Of a stretch of DNA of 64,000 bases, positions 33,598 to 46,604 are shown piece by piece. The DNA lies in assembly GCF_002954765.1 (NCBI RefSeq), contig NZ_MTPW01000001.1:248001-312000 (forward strand), in the 5' to 3' direction. Every line of letters begins with the position of its first letter. The stretch's first letter is position 1. This DNA comes from Nonlabens arenilitoris. Its GTDB lineage: Bacteria > Bacteroidota > Bacteroidia > Flavobacteriales > Flavobacteriaceae. A program made the position numbers and the translations under genes. A model generated the notes under the pieces. That model saw only the letters and a list, made by a program, of their open reading frames with translations, had not been told where the DNA came from and did no database searches.

Positions 33598-35054
33598 GAA
33601 AAACGATAGCTATAATAGGATCAGGTTTCGCCTCTCTCTCAGCGGCTAGTTATTTAGCAAAAGCAGGATTTAAAGTCACAATATTTGAAAAAAATGATAC
33701 CGTCGGCGGTAGAGCTAGAAGATTGGTCAAAGATGGTTTCACATTTGACATAGGACCTTCATGGTACTGGATGCCAGATATTTTTGAACGTTTTTTTGCT
33801 GATTTCGATAAAAAACCATCTGATTACTATAAACTCGACAAATTAAATCCCGCTTACACCGTGATTTTTAAGGACGAGTCTATTGAAATTGGTGACAATT
33901 TAAACACAATCAAAGAGACTTTTGAAAAGATTGAAAAAGGTAGTTCACAACCATTACAAGACTTTATTGATAACGCAAAAGAAAATTATGATATTGCGAT
34001 TAAAAAACTAGTTTATAGGCCAGGTGAATCACCGCTAGAGCTAGTAACACCTCAAACAGTAAAAAAACTAGGCGCTTTCATAAGCAATGTTTCAAGAGAT
34101 GTACGTAAAAAATTTACAAATCATAAACTTGTTTCTATTTTAGAATTCCCAGTACTTTTTTTGGGAGCTACTCCAGGGAACACACCTAGCTTTTATAACT
34201 TCATGAATTATGCAGACTTTGGGTTAGGAACATGGCATCCTAATGGTGGAATGTATGAGGTCATACTAGCCATGGAAAAGCTTGCCAAAGAACAAGGAGT
34301 AACTATCCACACGAGTTCGCCTGTTTCACAAATATTAATAGATGAAGATATTAACGCTATAGGTATTGAAGTTTATGATAAGAAATTAGATTTTGACATC
34401 ATATTATCTGGAGCAGATTATCATCATTCTGAAACTTTATTACCGCAAAAATATAGACAATATTCAGAAGCGTACTGGGAAAAGAAGACCTTTGCTCCTA
34501 GTTCATTAATCTTTTATGTAGGTTTTGATAAAAAACTAAAAAACATAGAGCACCACAATCTATTCTTTGACACTGATTTTGAAAAACATGCTCACGAGAT
34601 TTATGAAGAGGCTCAATGGCCAGAAGATCCATTGTTCTATGCAAACTTTACATCAGTTACTGACAAAAGTACAGCTCCAGAAGGATGTGAAAATGGGTTT
34701 TTTCTAATACCTCTTGCCCCAGGTTTAGAAGACACGCCAGAGCTTAGAGAAAAATACTTTAATATTATTATGAAACGTTTTGAAGAAAGAACCGCACAAA
34801 ACGTTACAAACCACATTATCTTTAAAGAATCATTTTGCGTGAATGACTTTAAATCAGAATACAATAGCTATAAAGGGAATGCCTATGGTATGGCAAATAC
34901 TTTATTACAAACTGCATTTTTACGACCTAATATTAAAAGTAAAAAAGTTAAAAATTTATATTTCACTGGTCAACTTACCGTTCCTGGACCTGGCGTTCCA
35001 CCATCTCTTATTTCAGGAAAATTAGCAGCTGACCTTATTAAAAAATATTCATAA
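33594..35054 (+). CDS. crtI: phytoene desaturase
   Basis: 486 aa. FAD Rossmann motif IAIIGSGFASLSAASYLAKAG, VGGRARRL, DIGPSWYWMPD, and the C-terminal CrtI block FTGQLTVPGPGVPPSLISGK. It desaturates phytoene to lycopene. It starts inside the regulator gene (ATGA overlap) and is followed after 2 bases by crtB. The close relative at 36343 has a different C-terminus and should act later in the pathway. Confidence 0.92.
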   Translation: MRKTIAIIGSGFASLSAASYLAKAGFKVTIFEKNDTVGGRARRLVKDGFTFDIGPSWYWMPDIFERFFADFDKKPSDYYKLDKLNPAYTVIFKDESIEIGDNLNTIKETFEKIEKGSSQPLQDFIDNAKENYDIAIKKLVYRPGESPLELVTPQTVKKLGAFISNVSRDVRKKFTNHKLVSILEFPVLFLGATPGNTPSFYNFMNYADFGLGTWHPNGGMYEVILAMEKLAKEQGVTIHTSSPVSQILIDEDINAIGIEVYDKKLDFDIILSGADYHHSETLLPQKYRQYSEAYWEKKTFAPSSLIFYVGFDKKLKNIEHHNLFFDTDFEKHAHEIYEEAQWPEDPLFYANFTSVTDKSTAPEGCENGFFLIPLAPGLEDTPELREKYFNIIMKRFEERTAQNVTNHIIFKESFCVNDFKSEYNSYKGNAYGMANTLLQTAFLRPNIKSKKVKNLYFTGQLTVPGPGVPPSLISGKLAADLIKKYS

Positions 35055-35056
35055 TC

Positions 35057-35896
35057 ATGAAAAGTTTATTCGATAAAGTATCACGTCAGTGCAGTAAGGC
35101 CGTTACTAATAATTATAGTACATCCTTCTCATTAGCTAGTAAAATGTTAGGCCCTACTATTAGACAAGACATTCATAATATTTACGGTTTTGTAAGGTTT
35201 GCAGATGAAATCGTTGATTCTTTCCACGATTATGATAAAAGAACTCTTCTAGATCGATTTGAATTAGACCTTAAATATGCAATTGAAGAAAAAATAAGTC
35301 TTAATCCTATCTTGAATTCATTTCAAGAGACTGTAAACAAATACAACATCACTCCAGATATGTATGGTGCATTTATTAACAGCATGCGATTAGATCTAGA
35401 TAAGTCTGTATATCTAACCGATGAGGAGTATAAAAATTACATCTACGGTAGCGCTGATGTTGTAGGCCTAATGTCTTTAAAAGTATTTGTAAAAGGTGAT
35501 CAAGCTAAATACGATGAACTTAAAGAAGACGCTATGAGACTAGGTAGTGCATTTCAAAAAGTGAATTTCTTACGTGATTTGAAAGCAGACTTAGATGTAC
35601 TAGAAAGAAGTTATTTCCCTAATACAGACTTACAAGACCTATCTGAAGAGGATAAGGCTAGACTCATTCAAGAAATTAAAGAAGATTTTGACGCTGGACT
35701 TAAAGGTATTCAACGCTTACCAGTAGAAGCTAAACTAGGCGTTTACACAGCATATGTTTATTATCGCAGACTCCTTACCCGTTTAGAGCGTACACCGTCC
35801 AAAGAAATAAGAAATGCACGTATTAGAGTACCTAATTATGAAAAATTAGGCTTACTTGCAAAAGGTTATGTCAGCTATCGCTTAAATTTAATTTAA
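35057..35896 (+). CDS. crtB: phytoene synthase
   Basis: 279 aa, all-helical squalene/phytoene synthase fold. First Asp-rich motif FVRFADEIVDSF, second NFLRDLKADLDVLERSYFP. It condenses two geranylgeranyl diphosphates to phytoene. The stop overlaps the crtZ start (TAATG). Confidence 0.95.
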   Translation: MKSLFDKVSRQCSKAVTNNYSTSFSLASKMLGPTIRQDIHNIYGFVRFADEIVDSFHDYDKRTLLDRFELDLKYAIEEKISLNPILNSFQETVNKYNITPDMYGAFINSMRLDLDKSVYLTDEEYKNYIYGSADVVGLMSLKVFVKGDQAKYDELKEDAMRLGSAFQKVNFLRDLKADLDVLERSYFPNTDLQDLSEEDKARLIQEIKEDFDAGLKGIQRLPVEAKLGVYTAYVYYRRLLTRLERTPSKEIRNARIRVPNYEKLGLLAKGYVSYRLNLI

Positions 35897-36342
35897 TGGA
35901 GGTACTTTATTGGATTCTTATTTTTCTCACAACTTTTTGCGTTATGGAGTTTAATGCCTGGTGGATGCATAAATACGTGATGCACGGTTTTCTTTGGAAT
36001 CTACACGAAGACCATCATCACAAAAAACATAACAGCTGGTTTGAAAAAAATGACTTCTTCTTTGTATTCTATGCCGCCATTAGTATAAGCCTTAAGGTTG
36101 CACATAGCACATTTGACTTATGGTGGGCATTACCTATGAGTGCAGGTATTTTTGCATATGGAGTAGCTTATTTTATTGTACATGATATTTTCATACACCA
36201 GCGTTTTAAATGGTTGCGCAAAGCAAATAACGTCTATGCACGCGGCGTAAGAAGAGCCCATAAAATACACCACAAGCATATAGGTAAAGAAAAAGGAGAA
36301 AATTTTGGCATGCTAGTCGTTCCTCTCAAATACTTTAAATAA
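35896..36342 (+). CDS. crtZ: beta-carotene hydroxylase
   Basis: 148 aa membrane protein of the fatty acid hydroxylase superfamily. Eight-His clusters: HKYVMHGFLWNLHEDHHH, HDIFIHQRF and RRAHKIHHKH. It adds the 3-hydroxyl to a beta-ring. The next gene follows directly. Confidence 0.95.
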   Translation: MEVLYWILIFLTTFCVMEFNAWWMHKYVMHGFLWNLHEDHHHKKHNSWFEKNDFFFVFYAAISISLKVAHSTFDLWWALPMSAGIFAYGVAYFIVHDIFIHQRFKWLRKANNVYARGVRRAHKIHHKHIGKEKGENFGMLVVPLKYFK

Positions 36343-38403
<2,061 letters not shown>

Positions 38404-38425
<22 letters not shown>

Positions 38426-39543
38426 CGATTATAGGTTTAGGTTGCGCAGGTAGTCATATAACTATAGAATTATTAAAACAACATCCAGACATTAAACTGG
38501 TTGTGATTGATGACGCTCCATCTACAATACATAAAAAATGGTCTTTCTGGGAAAAAGGCTCTGGTAAATGGGATCAAATGATACTTAAAAAATGGAATCA
38601 TGGTCTATTTAAATCAGATAAAGGCAGCATTGAGCTAGATATGCATCCTTATACTTATAAAACTATTAATAGTGTCGATTTTATCGCTTTCGCAAAAGCG
38701 GAATTAGAAAAAAATCATCATAGTAAATTTATCAATTCAACAGTATTAAGCATTAATGCTCTTAATGAAGAGACTCATACAATTAGTTCTACTGATGGAT
38801 CATCTGTAAGTGCTAGACTAATACTCGACAGCCGTATTGACACTGACTTTTTTAAAGATCAAAAAGCGATTACTTTACATCAACATTTTAAAGGATGGAC
38901 TATAGAAACACCTATGGATAGTTTTAATCCAGAATGTTTTACCATGATGGATTATAGTTTAAGAGATAATGGTACGACTAGTTTTACATATGTACTTCCT
39001 TATAGTTCTCAAAAAGCACTTATTGAGTTTACTTATTTCTCACCTGAATTAGTTAATGATAATATCTATGATAATTATTTAAAGCGCTACATCAATAAGC
39101 ATTTGAAAATAGACGACTATAAAATTGTTGAAATAGAAAATGGTGTTATACCCATGACAACCTATGATTTTAATCGTCATCATTCTCATAAAATATTTAA
39201 AATAGGGACAGCAGGTGGCTGGGTTAAACCTTCTACAGGCTATTCTTTTAAAATGACAGAAAAAAAAGCAGAAACACTAGTTTTTAATTACCTGAACGAG
39301 ATCCCTTTACTGACAGGTTTATCTAAAAATAGATTTAGTTTATATGACAAAACAATGCTATCTGTGCTCCATGACTTTAATAATGATGGACCTGCTTTTT
39401 TCCATCGTTTATACGATAAAAACGATATTCAAAAATTATTTAAATTTTTAGATGAGGAGACACACCTTAATGAAGAAATTTCTATTATGAAAAGTATGAC
39501 GTCGTTGAGAATGATCAAAGCTTTTTTTAAAAGTCTATTGTAG
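38404..39543 (+). CDS. crtY: lycopene beta-cyclase, probably a monocyclase
   Basis: 379 aa. N-terminal FAD/NAD fold (FDIAIIGLGCAGSHITIEL). CrtY motifs FTYVLPYSSQKALIEFTYFS and VIPMTTYDF, plus IGTAGGWVKPSTGYSF. It cyclises lycopene. Alongside CruF, CrtD and a CrtA-type enzyme, one-end cyclisation to gamma-carotene (CrtYm activity) is expected; sequence alone cannot show this. Overlaps cruF by 22 bases, and the last 9 bases overlap the convergent crtA-like gene. A variant palindrome GCTTTCGCAAAAGC (38686-38699) lies within, encoding A-F-A-K-A. Confidence 0.85.
38686..38699. repeat. variant palindrome GCTTTCGCAAAAGC
   Basis: One mismatch to the consensus, inside crtY, in the frame A-F-A-K-A. 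Confidence 0.7.
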
Positions 39544-40242
39544 ACTCGCCGGTGTTTCAAAGTTAGGCCACGTTCCAGTTATGTGGTAAGGCTGAAATCT
39601 AGTAAACATTTCTTCTTTATACCATTGTAAGGCTTGTGTTTGTTGTACCGCATGCCTATGATTCTGACTACGATAAGCAAATTTCTTTAAGGCACGAGCA
39701 TCATCCCATAAACTGAATGTTGCCATTTGAGTTACCGGTCTCTCACCTACTCCAGCACTAAATAATAAATGAGGATTATCAATTAAGTCTATTTGTGATG
39801 TAGGTACATAATCCCAAAACTTTTTGAGCATATTTAATTTTATAGTAGCTCGTGTGATTACGGAAATATAGGCATTGTTCTCATCTAAGGAATCACTGGA
39901 CTCAAATGGATTTTTTTTAGACCATTGACCATGTGCTTTAATACATCTCATGTAAAAGGTAAGCTGTTGCTCACTGTGATTTTGGTAACGTTTATATAGC
40001 CTAGTGTTTGCAAAAAATTCTTTTGCCCTTTCTTCATTATCCCAAACCTGTAATAATCCGTAAACGCTCCAGTCTGGTTTCGGGTTAAAATTTTCTTTTC
40101 CAGAACCGAGCAACTTATAAAACTTTAAACCTTTTACTTTCTTCATCGGGCGATGAGCAAATTGCATCATACCAAATGCCCAAAGCTTTTGTTTGAGACA
40201 TGGGTATTTAAAAAAAGTAAGTGTAGTAATTTGCTTTGACAT
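39535..40242 (-). CDS. crtA: CrtA-type carotenoid 2-hydroxylase (spheroidene monooxygenase family)
   Basis: 235 aa. It has the CrtA pattern: GLKFYKLLGSGKENFNPKPD, VYGLLQVWDNEERAKEFF, SVITRATIKLNMLKKFWDYV, AGVGERPVTQMATFSLWDD, HAVQQTQALQWYKEEMFTRF. Family members are heme-containing monooxygenases. A flavobacterial crtA homologue was reported as the 2'-hydroxylase that finishes myxol. It is convergent with crtY and may have its own control. Confidence 0.85.
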   Translation of the reverse strand: MSKQITTLTFFKYPCLKQKLWAFGMMQFAHRPMKKVKGLKFYKLLGSGKENFNPKPDWSVYGLLQVWDNEERAKEFFANTRLYKRYQNHSEQQLTFYMRCIKAHGQWSKKNPFESSDSLDENNAYISVITRATIKLNMLKKFWDYVPTSQIDLIDNPHLLFSAGVGERPVTQMATFSLWDDARALKKFAYRSQNHRHAVQQTQALQWYKEEMFTRFQPYHITGTWPNFETPASLQ

Positions 40243-40670
40243 GTATTACAAAGATAGACGGCAATACAACTAAAATGGTTAAATTGATGTTGTAAATATG
40301 AATCTATTCAATACATGAACATGTATTTTTAGTGCAGCGCGCGATTGCAATGCATGTAACGCTTGCTAATGAACTGCACATTTGAAATACGCAGATTGTG
40401 AATAGCTTTAAATATTTCACTTAGATCTTTTGAAAATTATAAATTATTAAATCGACATTAATTCATTTCCTGCGAGTTACAAACGTTTTAATTACACTCA
40501 CGTTGTGCATGCGCACAACAAATCATTACGATAAATCAAACGTAACCTATAACTGAAATTTCAAGTTTAGGTATTGATTACATTCCGCTTGGGCAAAAGT
40601 GAAATAAAAACCATAAAAAATGCCTCTTGAAAATTCAAGAGGCATTTTAAGTATGTAAAGAAACACTTAA
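40243..40670. other. intergenic region with REP-like relics between crtA and acn
   Basis: 428 bases without a gene. GTGCAGCGCGCGATTGCAAT (from 40332) resembles a degraded form of REP elements A and G. GTTGTGC-ATGC-GCACAAC (40502-40519) is a perfect 7-bp hairpin. Also contains the acn terminator. I see no ORF or RNA gene. Confidence 0.45.
40616..40649 (-). terminator. acn terminator
   Basis: AAAATGCCTCTTGAA and TTCAAGAGGCATTTT flank a 2-base loop, 21 bases past the acn stop. The T run reads on the minus strand. Confidence 0.85.
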
Positions 40671-42938
40671 TTAAGCTGCGTTATCTTCTTTAATTTTATT
40701 CAAAGCACTTCCTTTATGGAACCACTCAATTTGAGCAGCGTTGTAGGTGTGATTTGCTTTAATTGTATCCTTAGTACCGTCTGCATGAGTAATCTCAATT
40801 GTTAAAGGTACGTCTGGAGAGAATTTAGCAAGATCTACAAAGTTGAACGTGTCATCTTCTTGAATCAAGTCATAATCTGCTTCATTTGCAAATGTAAGTC
40901 CTAGCATACCTTGTTTCTTCAAGTTAGTCTCATGGATACGTGCAAATGATTTTACAATCACGGCAACTACTCCTAAGTGACGTGGTTGCATCGCTGCATG
41001 CTCACGAGAAGAACCTTCACCATAATTGTGATCACCTACTACAATTGAAGGAATACCAGCTGCTTTATAAGCTCTTGCTGTTGCAGGCACTGCGCCATAC
41101 TCACCATCTAATTGATTTTTAACAAAATTAGTTTGTTTGTTAAATGCATTAACTGCACCTATCAAAGTATTGTTTGCAATATTGTCTAAGTGTCCTCTAA
41201 AACGTAACCATGGTCCTGCCATAGAAATATGGTCTGTAGTACATTTCCCAAATGCTTTAATCAATAATTTTGCATTACTTAAATCAGTACCTATAGGTGT
41301 AAATGGTTCTAATAACTGTAAACGATCTGAATCTTCAGCCACTTTAACAACTACACCAGTTCCATCTTCTTGAGGCGCTAGGTAACCATCATCTTTTACT
41401 TCAAATCCTTTAGGAGGTAATTCCCATCCTGTAGGCTCGTCTAACATCACTTCTTCACCATCTTCATTAATAAGCTTATCGGTCATTGGATTAAAGTCTA
41501 ATCTACCTGCAATCGCAATAGCTGCTACCATTTCTGGAGACGCTACAAAAGCATGTGTATTAGGGTTACCATCAGCACGTTTTGCAAAGTTTCTATTGAA
41601 GGAGTGGATAATAGAGTTTTTAGGTGCGTTTTTAGGATCACTATAACGTGCCCACTGACCAATACATGGTCCACAAGCGTTTGTAAAGATCTTTGCATTT
41701 ACATTTTCAAACACTCCTAATATTCCATCACGCTCTGTGGTGTAACGTACTTTTTCTGATCCAGGATTGATTCCAAACTCTGCTTTAGTAACTAGTTTTT
41801 TATCAATAGCCTGTTGTGCTACAGAACTTGCACGAGAAAGATCTTCATAAGAAGAGTTTGTACAAGAACCTATCAGTCCCCATTCTACTTTTAATGGCCA
41901 GTCATTTTCAGTTGCCTTTTCATTCATTGAACCTACTTCAGTCGCAAGATCTGGTGTAAATGGTCCGTTGATTAATGGCATTAATGTATCTAAATTGATC
42001 TCAATTACTTGATCAAAGTATTGCTCTGGATTTGCATAAACTTCAGGATCACCAGTTAGGTAATCTTTTACTTCATTTGCAGCATCTGCAATGTCAGCTC
42101 TCTCAGTAGCACGTAAATAACGTTCCATAGAGTCATCATATCCAAAAGTTGAAGTAGTCGCTCCTATCTCTGCTCCCATATTACAGATAGTACCTTTACC
42201 AGTACAAGAAAGGTTAACAGCACCATCACCAAAGTATTCTACTATTGCACCAGTTCCTCCTTTAACAGTCAGAATCTCTGCTACTTTAAGAATAACATCT
42301 TTTGGGGCAGTCCATCCAGATAATTTACCGGTAAGTTTAACACCAATTAACTTAGGAAATTTCAATTCCCAAGCCATTCCTGCCATTACGTCTACAGCAT
42401 CTGCTCCACCTACACCTATAGCAACCATTCCTAGTCCTCCAGCATTTACAGTGTGAGAATCTGTACCAATCATCATTCCTCCTGGGAATGCATAGTTTTC
42501 AAGAACTACTTGGTGAATAATTCCAGCTCCTGGTTTCCAGAAACCAATACCATATTTATCTGATACAGATTCTAAGAAATTAAATACTTCGTTTGAGGTA
42601 TTCATTGCACTTTGAAGATCAGCAGTTGCACCATTCTTTGCCTGTATCAAGTGATCACAATGCACAGTTGTAGGAACCGCTACTTTATCTTTACCTGCCT
42701 GCATAAATTGCAATAAAGCCATTTGAGCAGTTGCATCTTGACATGCGATACGATCCGGTGCAAAGTCTACATAATCCTTTCCTCTTGTGAAAGCTTTACC
42801 TGGAGTACCATCCCATAAGTGAGAATATAAAATTTTCTCTGCAAGTGTAAGTGGCTTGCCAGTGATCTCACGTGCTTTATCTACACGAGCTGGCATCTCA
42901 GCATACACCTTTTTAATCATATCAATATCAAAAGCCAT
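40671..42938 (-). CDS. acn: aconitate hydratase
   Basis: 755 aa, of the mitochondrial/bacterial type. The 4Fe-4S ligands are in [14 protein letters not shown] and [15 protein letters not shown]; the swivel domain carries [15 protein letters not shown]. It isomerises citrate to isocitrate in the TCA cycle. Start ATG 42938. The gene stands alone; a 243-base gap to the small membrane gene shows no other feature. Confidence 0.97.
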   Translation of the reverse strand: MAFDIDMIKKVYAEMPARVDKAREITGKPLTLAEKILYSHLWDGTPGKAFTRGKDYVDFAPDRIACQDATAQMALLQFMQAGKDKVAVPTTVHCDHLIQAKNGATADLQSAMNTSNEVFNFLESVSDKYGIGFWKPGAGIIHQVVLENYAFPGGMMIGTDSHTVNAGGLGMVAIGVGGADAVDVMAGMAWELKFPKLIGVKLTGKLSGWTAPKDVILKVAEILTVKGGTGAIVEYFGDGAVNLSCTGKGTICNMGAEIGATTSTFGYDDSMERYLRATERADIADAANEVKDYLTGDPEVYANPEQYFDQVIEINLDTLMPLINGPFTPDLATEVGSMNEKATENDWPLKVEWGLIGSCTNSSYEDLSRASSVAQQAIDKKLVTKAEFGINPGSEKVRYTTERDGILGVFENVNAKIFTNACGPCIGQWARYSDPKNAPKNSIIHSFNRNFAKRADGNPNTHAFVASPEMVAAIAIAGRLDFNPMTDKLINEDGEEVMLDEPTGWELPPKGFEVKDDGYLAPQEDGTGVVVKVAEDSDRLQLLEPFTPIGTDLSNAKLLIKAFGKCTTDHISMAGPWLRFRGHLDNIANNTLIGAVNAFNKQTNFVKNQLDGEYGAVPATARAYKAAGIPSIVVGDHNYGEGSSREHAAMQPRHLGVVAVIVKSFARIHETNLKKQGMLGLTFANEADYDLIQEDDTFNFVDLAKFSPDVPLTIEITHADGTKDTIKANHTYNAAQIEWFHKGSALNKIKEDNAA

Positions 42939-43181
42939 ATATCTAGTTTTAATTAGTCTTTTTTAAGGATTGCGAAGTTACAAAAATGACACGTGAAATG
43001 AAAGCCCAACCGCTCTACCACTGTAGTTTAGACAATATCAAAATAGCGAGTAAAAGAAATAGAAATAATTATGAATTTAATAATTATACAAGCTTAAATT
43101 ATCAATTTCTTAATTTAAACAGATTAAATCACTAAACACACAATTAGTAAGTGTTTCAAATTTTTAAAAGTAATCGAAAAA

Positions 43182-43355
43182 TTATTTTTTACTGACAGCT
43201 TTAATAAGAAAATAAATAGCAGCAATATCTGCCGCATATCCTAATACCATAAAACTATAGCTAAATATAGGGTAGACCGTTTTATACACAGCTCCTGCGC
43301 CAACTAAAATACCTCCTATTAAAAAAAGGTATAAACTAGCAGAATATTTATGCAT
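43182..43355 (-). CDS. small membrane protein (57 aa)
   Basis: ATG 43355, stop 43182-43184. Two hydrophobic segments (SASLYLFLIGGILVGAGAVY and SFMVLGYAADIAAIYFLIKA) with a positive C-terminus. The ATG follows the moxR stop by 2 bases, so they are co-transcribed. I recognise no family. Similar short ORFs beside MoxR-type AAA ATPases would support function. Confidence 0.6.
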   Translation of the reverse strand: MHKYSASLYLFLIGGILVGAGAVYKTVYPIFSYSFMVLGYAADIAAIYFLIKAVSKK

Positions 43356-43357
43356 TA

Positions 43358-44311
43358 TTATAGAATCTTTGCGATAATACTATTTTCGGTATAACCTTCT
43401 GCTTCAGCCTTGTAGTTTTTAATAATGCGATGTCTTAAGATCCCTGTGGCAACTGCCTTTACATCTTCTATATCTGGACTGTATTTACCATTGACTGCTG
43501 CATGAGTCTTTGCGGCAAGAATTAAATTTTGCGATGCACGCGGTCCTGCACCCCAATCTATATACTCCTTTACTATCTCTGGTGCAGCATCAGATTTAGG
43601 TCTTGTTTTACCTACTAATGCAACAGCATATTCTATAACATTATCTGCTACAGGAATACGACGTACTAGCTGTTGAAAATCTATTATTTCTTGTGCATTA
43701 AACAATGCATTAATTTGTGGTTTATGATTACTAGTGGTGGCCTTAACGACATTTACTTCTTCTTCAAATGAAGGGTAAGCTAGATTAATAGCAAACATGA
43801 ATCGATCTAGTTGTGCCTCTGGTAAAGGATAAGTACCTTCTTGCTCTATAGGGTTTTGTGTAGCTAGTACAAAATATGGTGCATCTAATTTATAATTGTG
43901 TCCTGCAACAGTAACCGTTTTCTCTTGCATCGCCTCTAAAAGTGCAGCTTGTGTTTTAGGTGGTGTACGGTTAATCTCATCTGCCAGGATGATGTTAGAA
44001 AAAATAGGTCCTTTAATGAATTTAAAGGTTCTATTTTCATCTAATATTTCACTTCCTAATATATCGCTAGGCATTAAATCTGGTGTAAACTGTATGCGTT
44101 TGAACTGTAGTCCTAGAGCTTGAGAAATCGTATTTACCATTAAGGTTTTTGCAAGTCCAGGAACACCTACTAGTAAGGCGTGTCCACCTGCAAAAATTGA
44201 AATCAGAATCTGGTCTATGACTTCATCTTGTCCTATAATGATTTTTGCAATTTCTTTTTTGAGTTCTTGGTGCTTTTTAACCAAGTTATCGATAGCAGTT
44301 ACATCTGACAT
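43358..44311 (-). CDS. MoxR-family AAA+ ATPase
   Basis: 317 aa. Walker A HALLVGVPGLAKTLMVN, Walker B IILADEINRTPPKTQAALL, sensor 1 FVLATQNPIEQEGTYPLPEAQLDR-type and MoxR C-terminal lid. It is a chaperone-like ATPase that usually activates DUF58/VWA partners; none of these is adjacent. It follows the SurA-like gene closely (12 bases). Confidence 0.92.
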   Translation of the reverse strand: MSDVTAIDNLVKKHQELKKEIAKIIIGQDEVIDQILISIFAGGHALLVGVPGLAKTLMVNTISQALGLQFKRIQFTPDLMPSDILGSEILDENRTFKFIKGPIFSNIILADEINRTPPKTQAALLEAMQEKTVTVAGHNYKLDAPYFVLATQNPIEQEGTYPLPEAQLDRFMFAINLAYPSFEEEVNVVKATTSNHKPQINALFNAQEIIDFQQLVRRIPVADNVIEYAVALVGKTRPKSDAAPEIVKEYIDWGAGPRASQNLILAAKTHAAVNGKYSPDIEDVKAVATGILRHRIIKNYKAEAEGYTENSIIAKIL

Positions 44312-44323
44312 GTGGCCTGTTTA

Positions 44324-45793
44324 TTATTTATTCCATTCGTTTTCAAAATCACAACCTTTAAACTCTGCACCTATCTTAATATAGGTGTCTTTTAATTTTT
44401 CAGATTGCCATTTTCTAATGGCTTTTACTTGTTTATCTCTTAATGCAATATCTTTGATTTTCAAATAATCTAGGGCATAGTCTGCCTTGTGATCTTTAAT
44501 TTTATTAATTACATAGATAATTTTAAATGTTTCACGACCTATTTGATCTTTCTCATCTATGATACCACTCACATCTCCTTTTTCAAGAAAGATTATTTGT
44601 CTAGTTAGGTCTTCAGAAAGTCTAGTAAGGTCTAGTCTTGCTTCACCAGTATTAGGGTTTATTAATTTACCACCATTTTTTGCAGTTTCTTTTTCATCAC
44701 TTATTTCTCGAGCCGCTTGATCAAATGTGATTTCACCTAAAATAATACGGTCTCTCATCTCATCTAGTTTTTGCTTTGCTTCATTCACCTGGGCAACTGA
44801 TATGTACGGATATAATAAAATATGACGCACATCACGCACCTGTCCTTTTACCTTTTCAACTTTTAATATATGCCATCCAAAAACAGTTTCAAATGGCTCA
44901 CTTACCTCACCTTCAGTTAAAGAGAATGCAGCCTCTTTAAATTCTTTTACAAATTGATCTCCTCTTTTTAAAGAAATAATTCCTCCTTGACGTTCTGTTG
45001 CTACGTCTTCAGAGAATAGGGCAGCTTTTGCGGCAAAGCTGGCTCCATTTTCAAGAACGTCTGTACGGTATTCATTAAGTTTATCTACTACATCTTTTAC
45101 GGCATCTTCACTAGGTTTAGGCTTTACAACAATTTGAGCCATTTCTACCTCAGTATTAAATAGAGGACGCTCTTCTTCTGGAAGGTTATAAAAGAAGGCT
45201 CTTACTTCTTCAGGAGTAATTTCAACTTCTTCAGTAATACGTTGCTGCATACGTTGAGCTAGCTTCATATCTCTGGTAATACGATTTAAAGCAGATCTTA
45301 ATTCTGGCATGCTACTTTTTTGATATTTTTTCAAAACAGCTTCATCACTTCCTAGAATACCTTTAAAATATGCGATACGTTGATCTGTTTCTGCCTCTAC
45401 TTCTTGATCACTCACTGTAATACTGTCTTGTACTGCATGGTGAGCAAACATCTTTTCACGCAATATACTTTCTATCAACTGACAGTCTGATAATTCACCT
45501 AGATCTTGATCGCCTTGAATTTCTAAAAGCTGCTTTTTAATATCTGAATTAAGTATAACATAATCACCTACTACACCTGATACTCCATCGATAAGCTCTC
45601 TAACCTGAACTACTGGAGCTGGTTTTACAGAATCTATTTTACGCATAGCCAGCAGCACTTCTTCCTTTACCTGCTCATCAGACATTTGAATGGTATCTGT
45701 TTGTGCTAGAGACGCTTTCGCGAAAGCGAGACCTAATACAACCAATAGGTATTTATGACTTAATTTGAAATTTCTTACTCTTGATAGCATCAT
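44324..45793 (-). CDS. SurA-like periplasmic PPIase/chaperone
   Basis: 489 aa. Signal peptide with the palindrome-encoded stretch A-F-A-K-A (LVVLGLAFAKASLAQ). A SurA N-terminal helical domain is followed by two rotamase (PpiC) domains: one around VKPKPSEDAVKDVVDKL ... FVKEFKEAAFSL, the other HILLYPYISVAQVNEAK. It folds outer-membrane proteins. The start overlaps the upstream gene by 41 bases. Confidence 0.85.
   Translation of the reverse strand: MMLSRVRNFKLSHKYLLVVLGLAFAKASLAQTDTIQMSDEQVKEEVLLAMRKIDSVKPAPVVQVRELIDGVSGVVGDYVILNSDIKKQLLEIQGDQDLGELSDCQLIESILREKMFAHHAVQDSITVSDQEVEAETDQRIAYFKGILGSDEAVLKKYQKSSMPELRSALNRITRDMKLAQRMQQRITEEVEITPEEVRAFFYNLPEEERPLFNTEVEMAQIVVKPKPSEDAVKDVVDKLNEYRTDVLENGASFAAKAALFSEDVATERQGGIISLKRGDQFVKEFKEAAFSLTEGEVSEPFETVFGWHILKVEKVKGQVRDVRHILLYPYISVAQVNEAKQKLDEMRDRIILGEITFDQAAREISDEKETAKNGGKLINPNTGEARLDLTRLSEDLTRQIIFLEKGDVSGIIDEKDQIGRETFKIIYVINKIKDHKADYALDYLKIKDIALRDKQVKAIRKWQSEKLKDTYIKIGAEFKGCDFENEWNK
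45714..45727. repeat. GCTTTCGCGAAAGC palindrome, copy 7
   Basis: Exact copy inside the signal-peptide codons of the SurA-like gene. Confidence 0.9.
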
Positions 45794-46604
45794 CTAATAA
45801 ATCTTTTTCTAATTTTTTAATGTAATTAAGTTTGCGCCTGTTAAGCAACACTTGTTTTATTGTAGGTTTAACGTAAGATAGTGGTGCATTATCACCGCGG
45901 CGCAATACATTATTGAATCGCACCAAATATACGCCAACACTATCTTCTAATTTCCAATATTTATTATCTTTTATATACTGATCTTCATTTGCCGGCGTGA
46001 TGGCACTCACTCGATTAAAAACAATCTTCTTTTGTACCCAAATACTATCGTTTAAAAAATGACTTTTAAATCCTAACGATAGACTGTCTATTTTTTTTAA
46101 GGCATCTACCGTGCCTTTTTTAAATAGCTTATTTACCATTTCAACATCTGCATATAAAGGATCTAATTGCACATAACGGAATTGCACTAAATCCTCGTTG
46201 AGTTTAAAGTCCTTTTGATGCTCGTTAAAATAGTTTTCTATGGCTACAGATTTAATAAGTGTGTCCAGATTTTGCTTAGTCAGCTCTTGCTTATAGGCCT
46301 GTGAATACAGCTCAAATCTATATTTCTCAATTAATTTATCAAGCTGTTCTTGTTGTGATAAGGATATATTTTTGCGGGCATTTTGCATTAACAGTCGCTC
46401 TGTCGCCCAATTATTTATATAACCAGATACGATAATTGTGCTGTCCTCTGTCGTGTAATGATCTGGTAACAGGTTTTCTATATCTTCATTTGTAAGATAT
46501 GCATCGCCCACTACAACCACTGCATCTACTGGTTGAGATTGTTTAAAATATTCACAAGAGTTGATCAATATTAAAAAAGCTATGTAATAAAACAGTTTAT
46601 GCAT
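45753..46604 (-). CDS. lipoprotein of the PpiC/SurA neighbourhood
   Basis: 283 aa. Lipobox LINSCEYF. The mature sequence has SurA-N-type helices (NNWATERLLMQNARKNISLS) and no recognisable PPIase catalytic domain. It lies between two PPIase genes, overlapping both (8 and 41 bases), which suggests a role with them in outer-membrane protein folding. Confidence 0.7.
   Translation of the reverse strand: MHKLFYYIAFLILINSCEYFKQSQPVDAVVVVGDAYLTNEDIENLLPDHYTTEDSTIIVSGYINNWATERLLMQNARKNISLSQQEQLDKLIEKYRFELYSQAYKQELTKQNLDTLIKSVAIENYFNEHQKDFKLNEDLVQFRYVQLDPLYADVEMVNKLFKKGTVDALKKIDSLSLGFKSHFLNDSIWVQKKIVFNRVSAITPANEDQYIKDNKYWKLEDSVGVYLVRFNNVLRRGDNAPLSYVKPTIKQVLLNRRKLNYIKKLEKDLLDDAIKSKKFQIKS

Noticed and set aside
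43001..43030. tRNA D-arm-like string (minus strand reads TGGTAGAGCGGTTGGGC)
   Set aside because: It resembles a D-arm fragment, but no anticodon stem, T-arm or acceptor can be folded around it. Could be a tRNA remnant from integration, but with this little evidence I do not call it.
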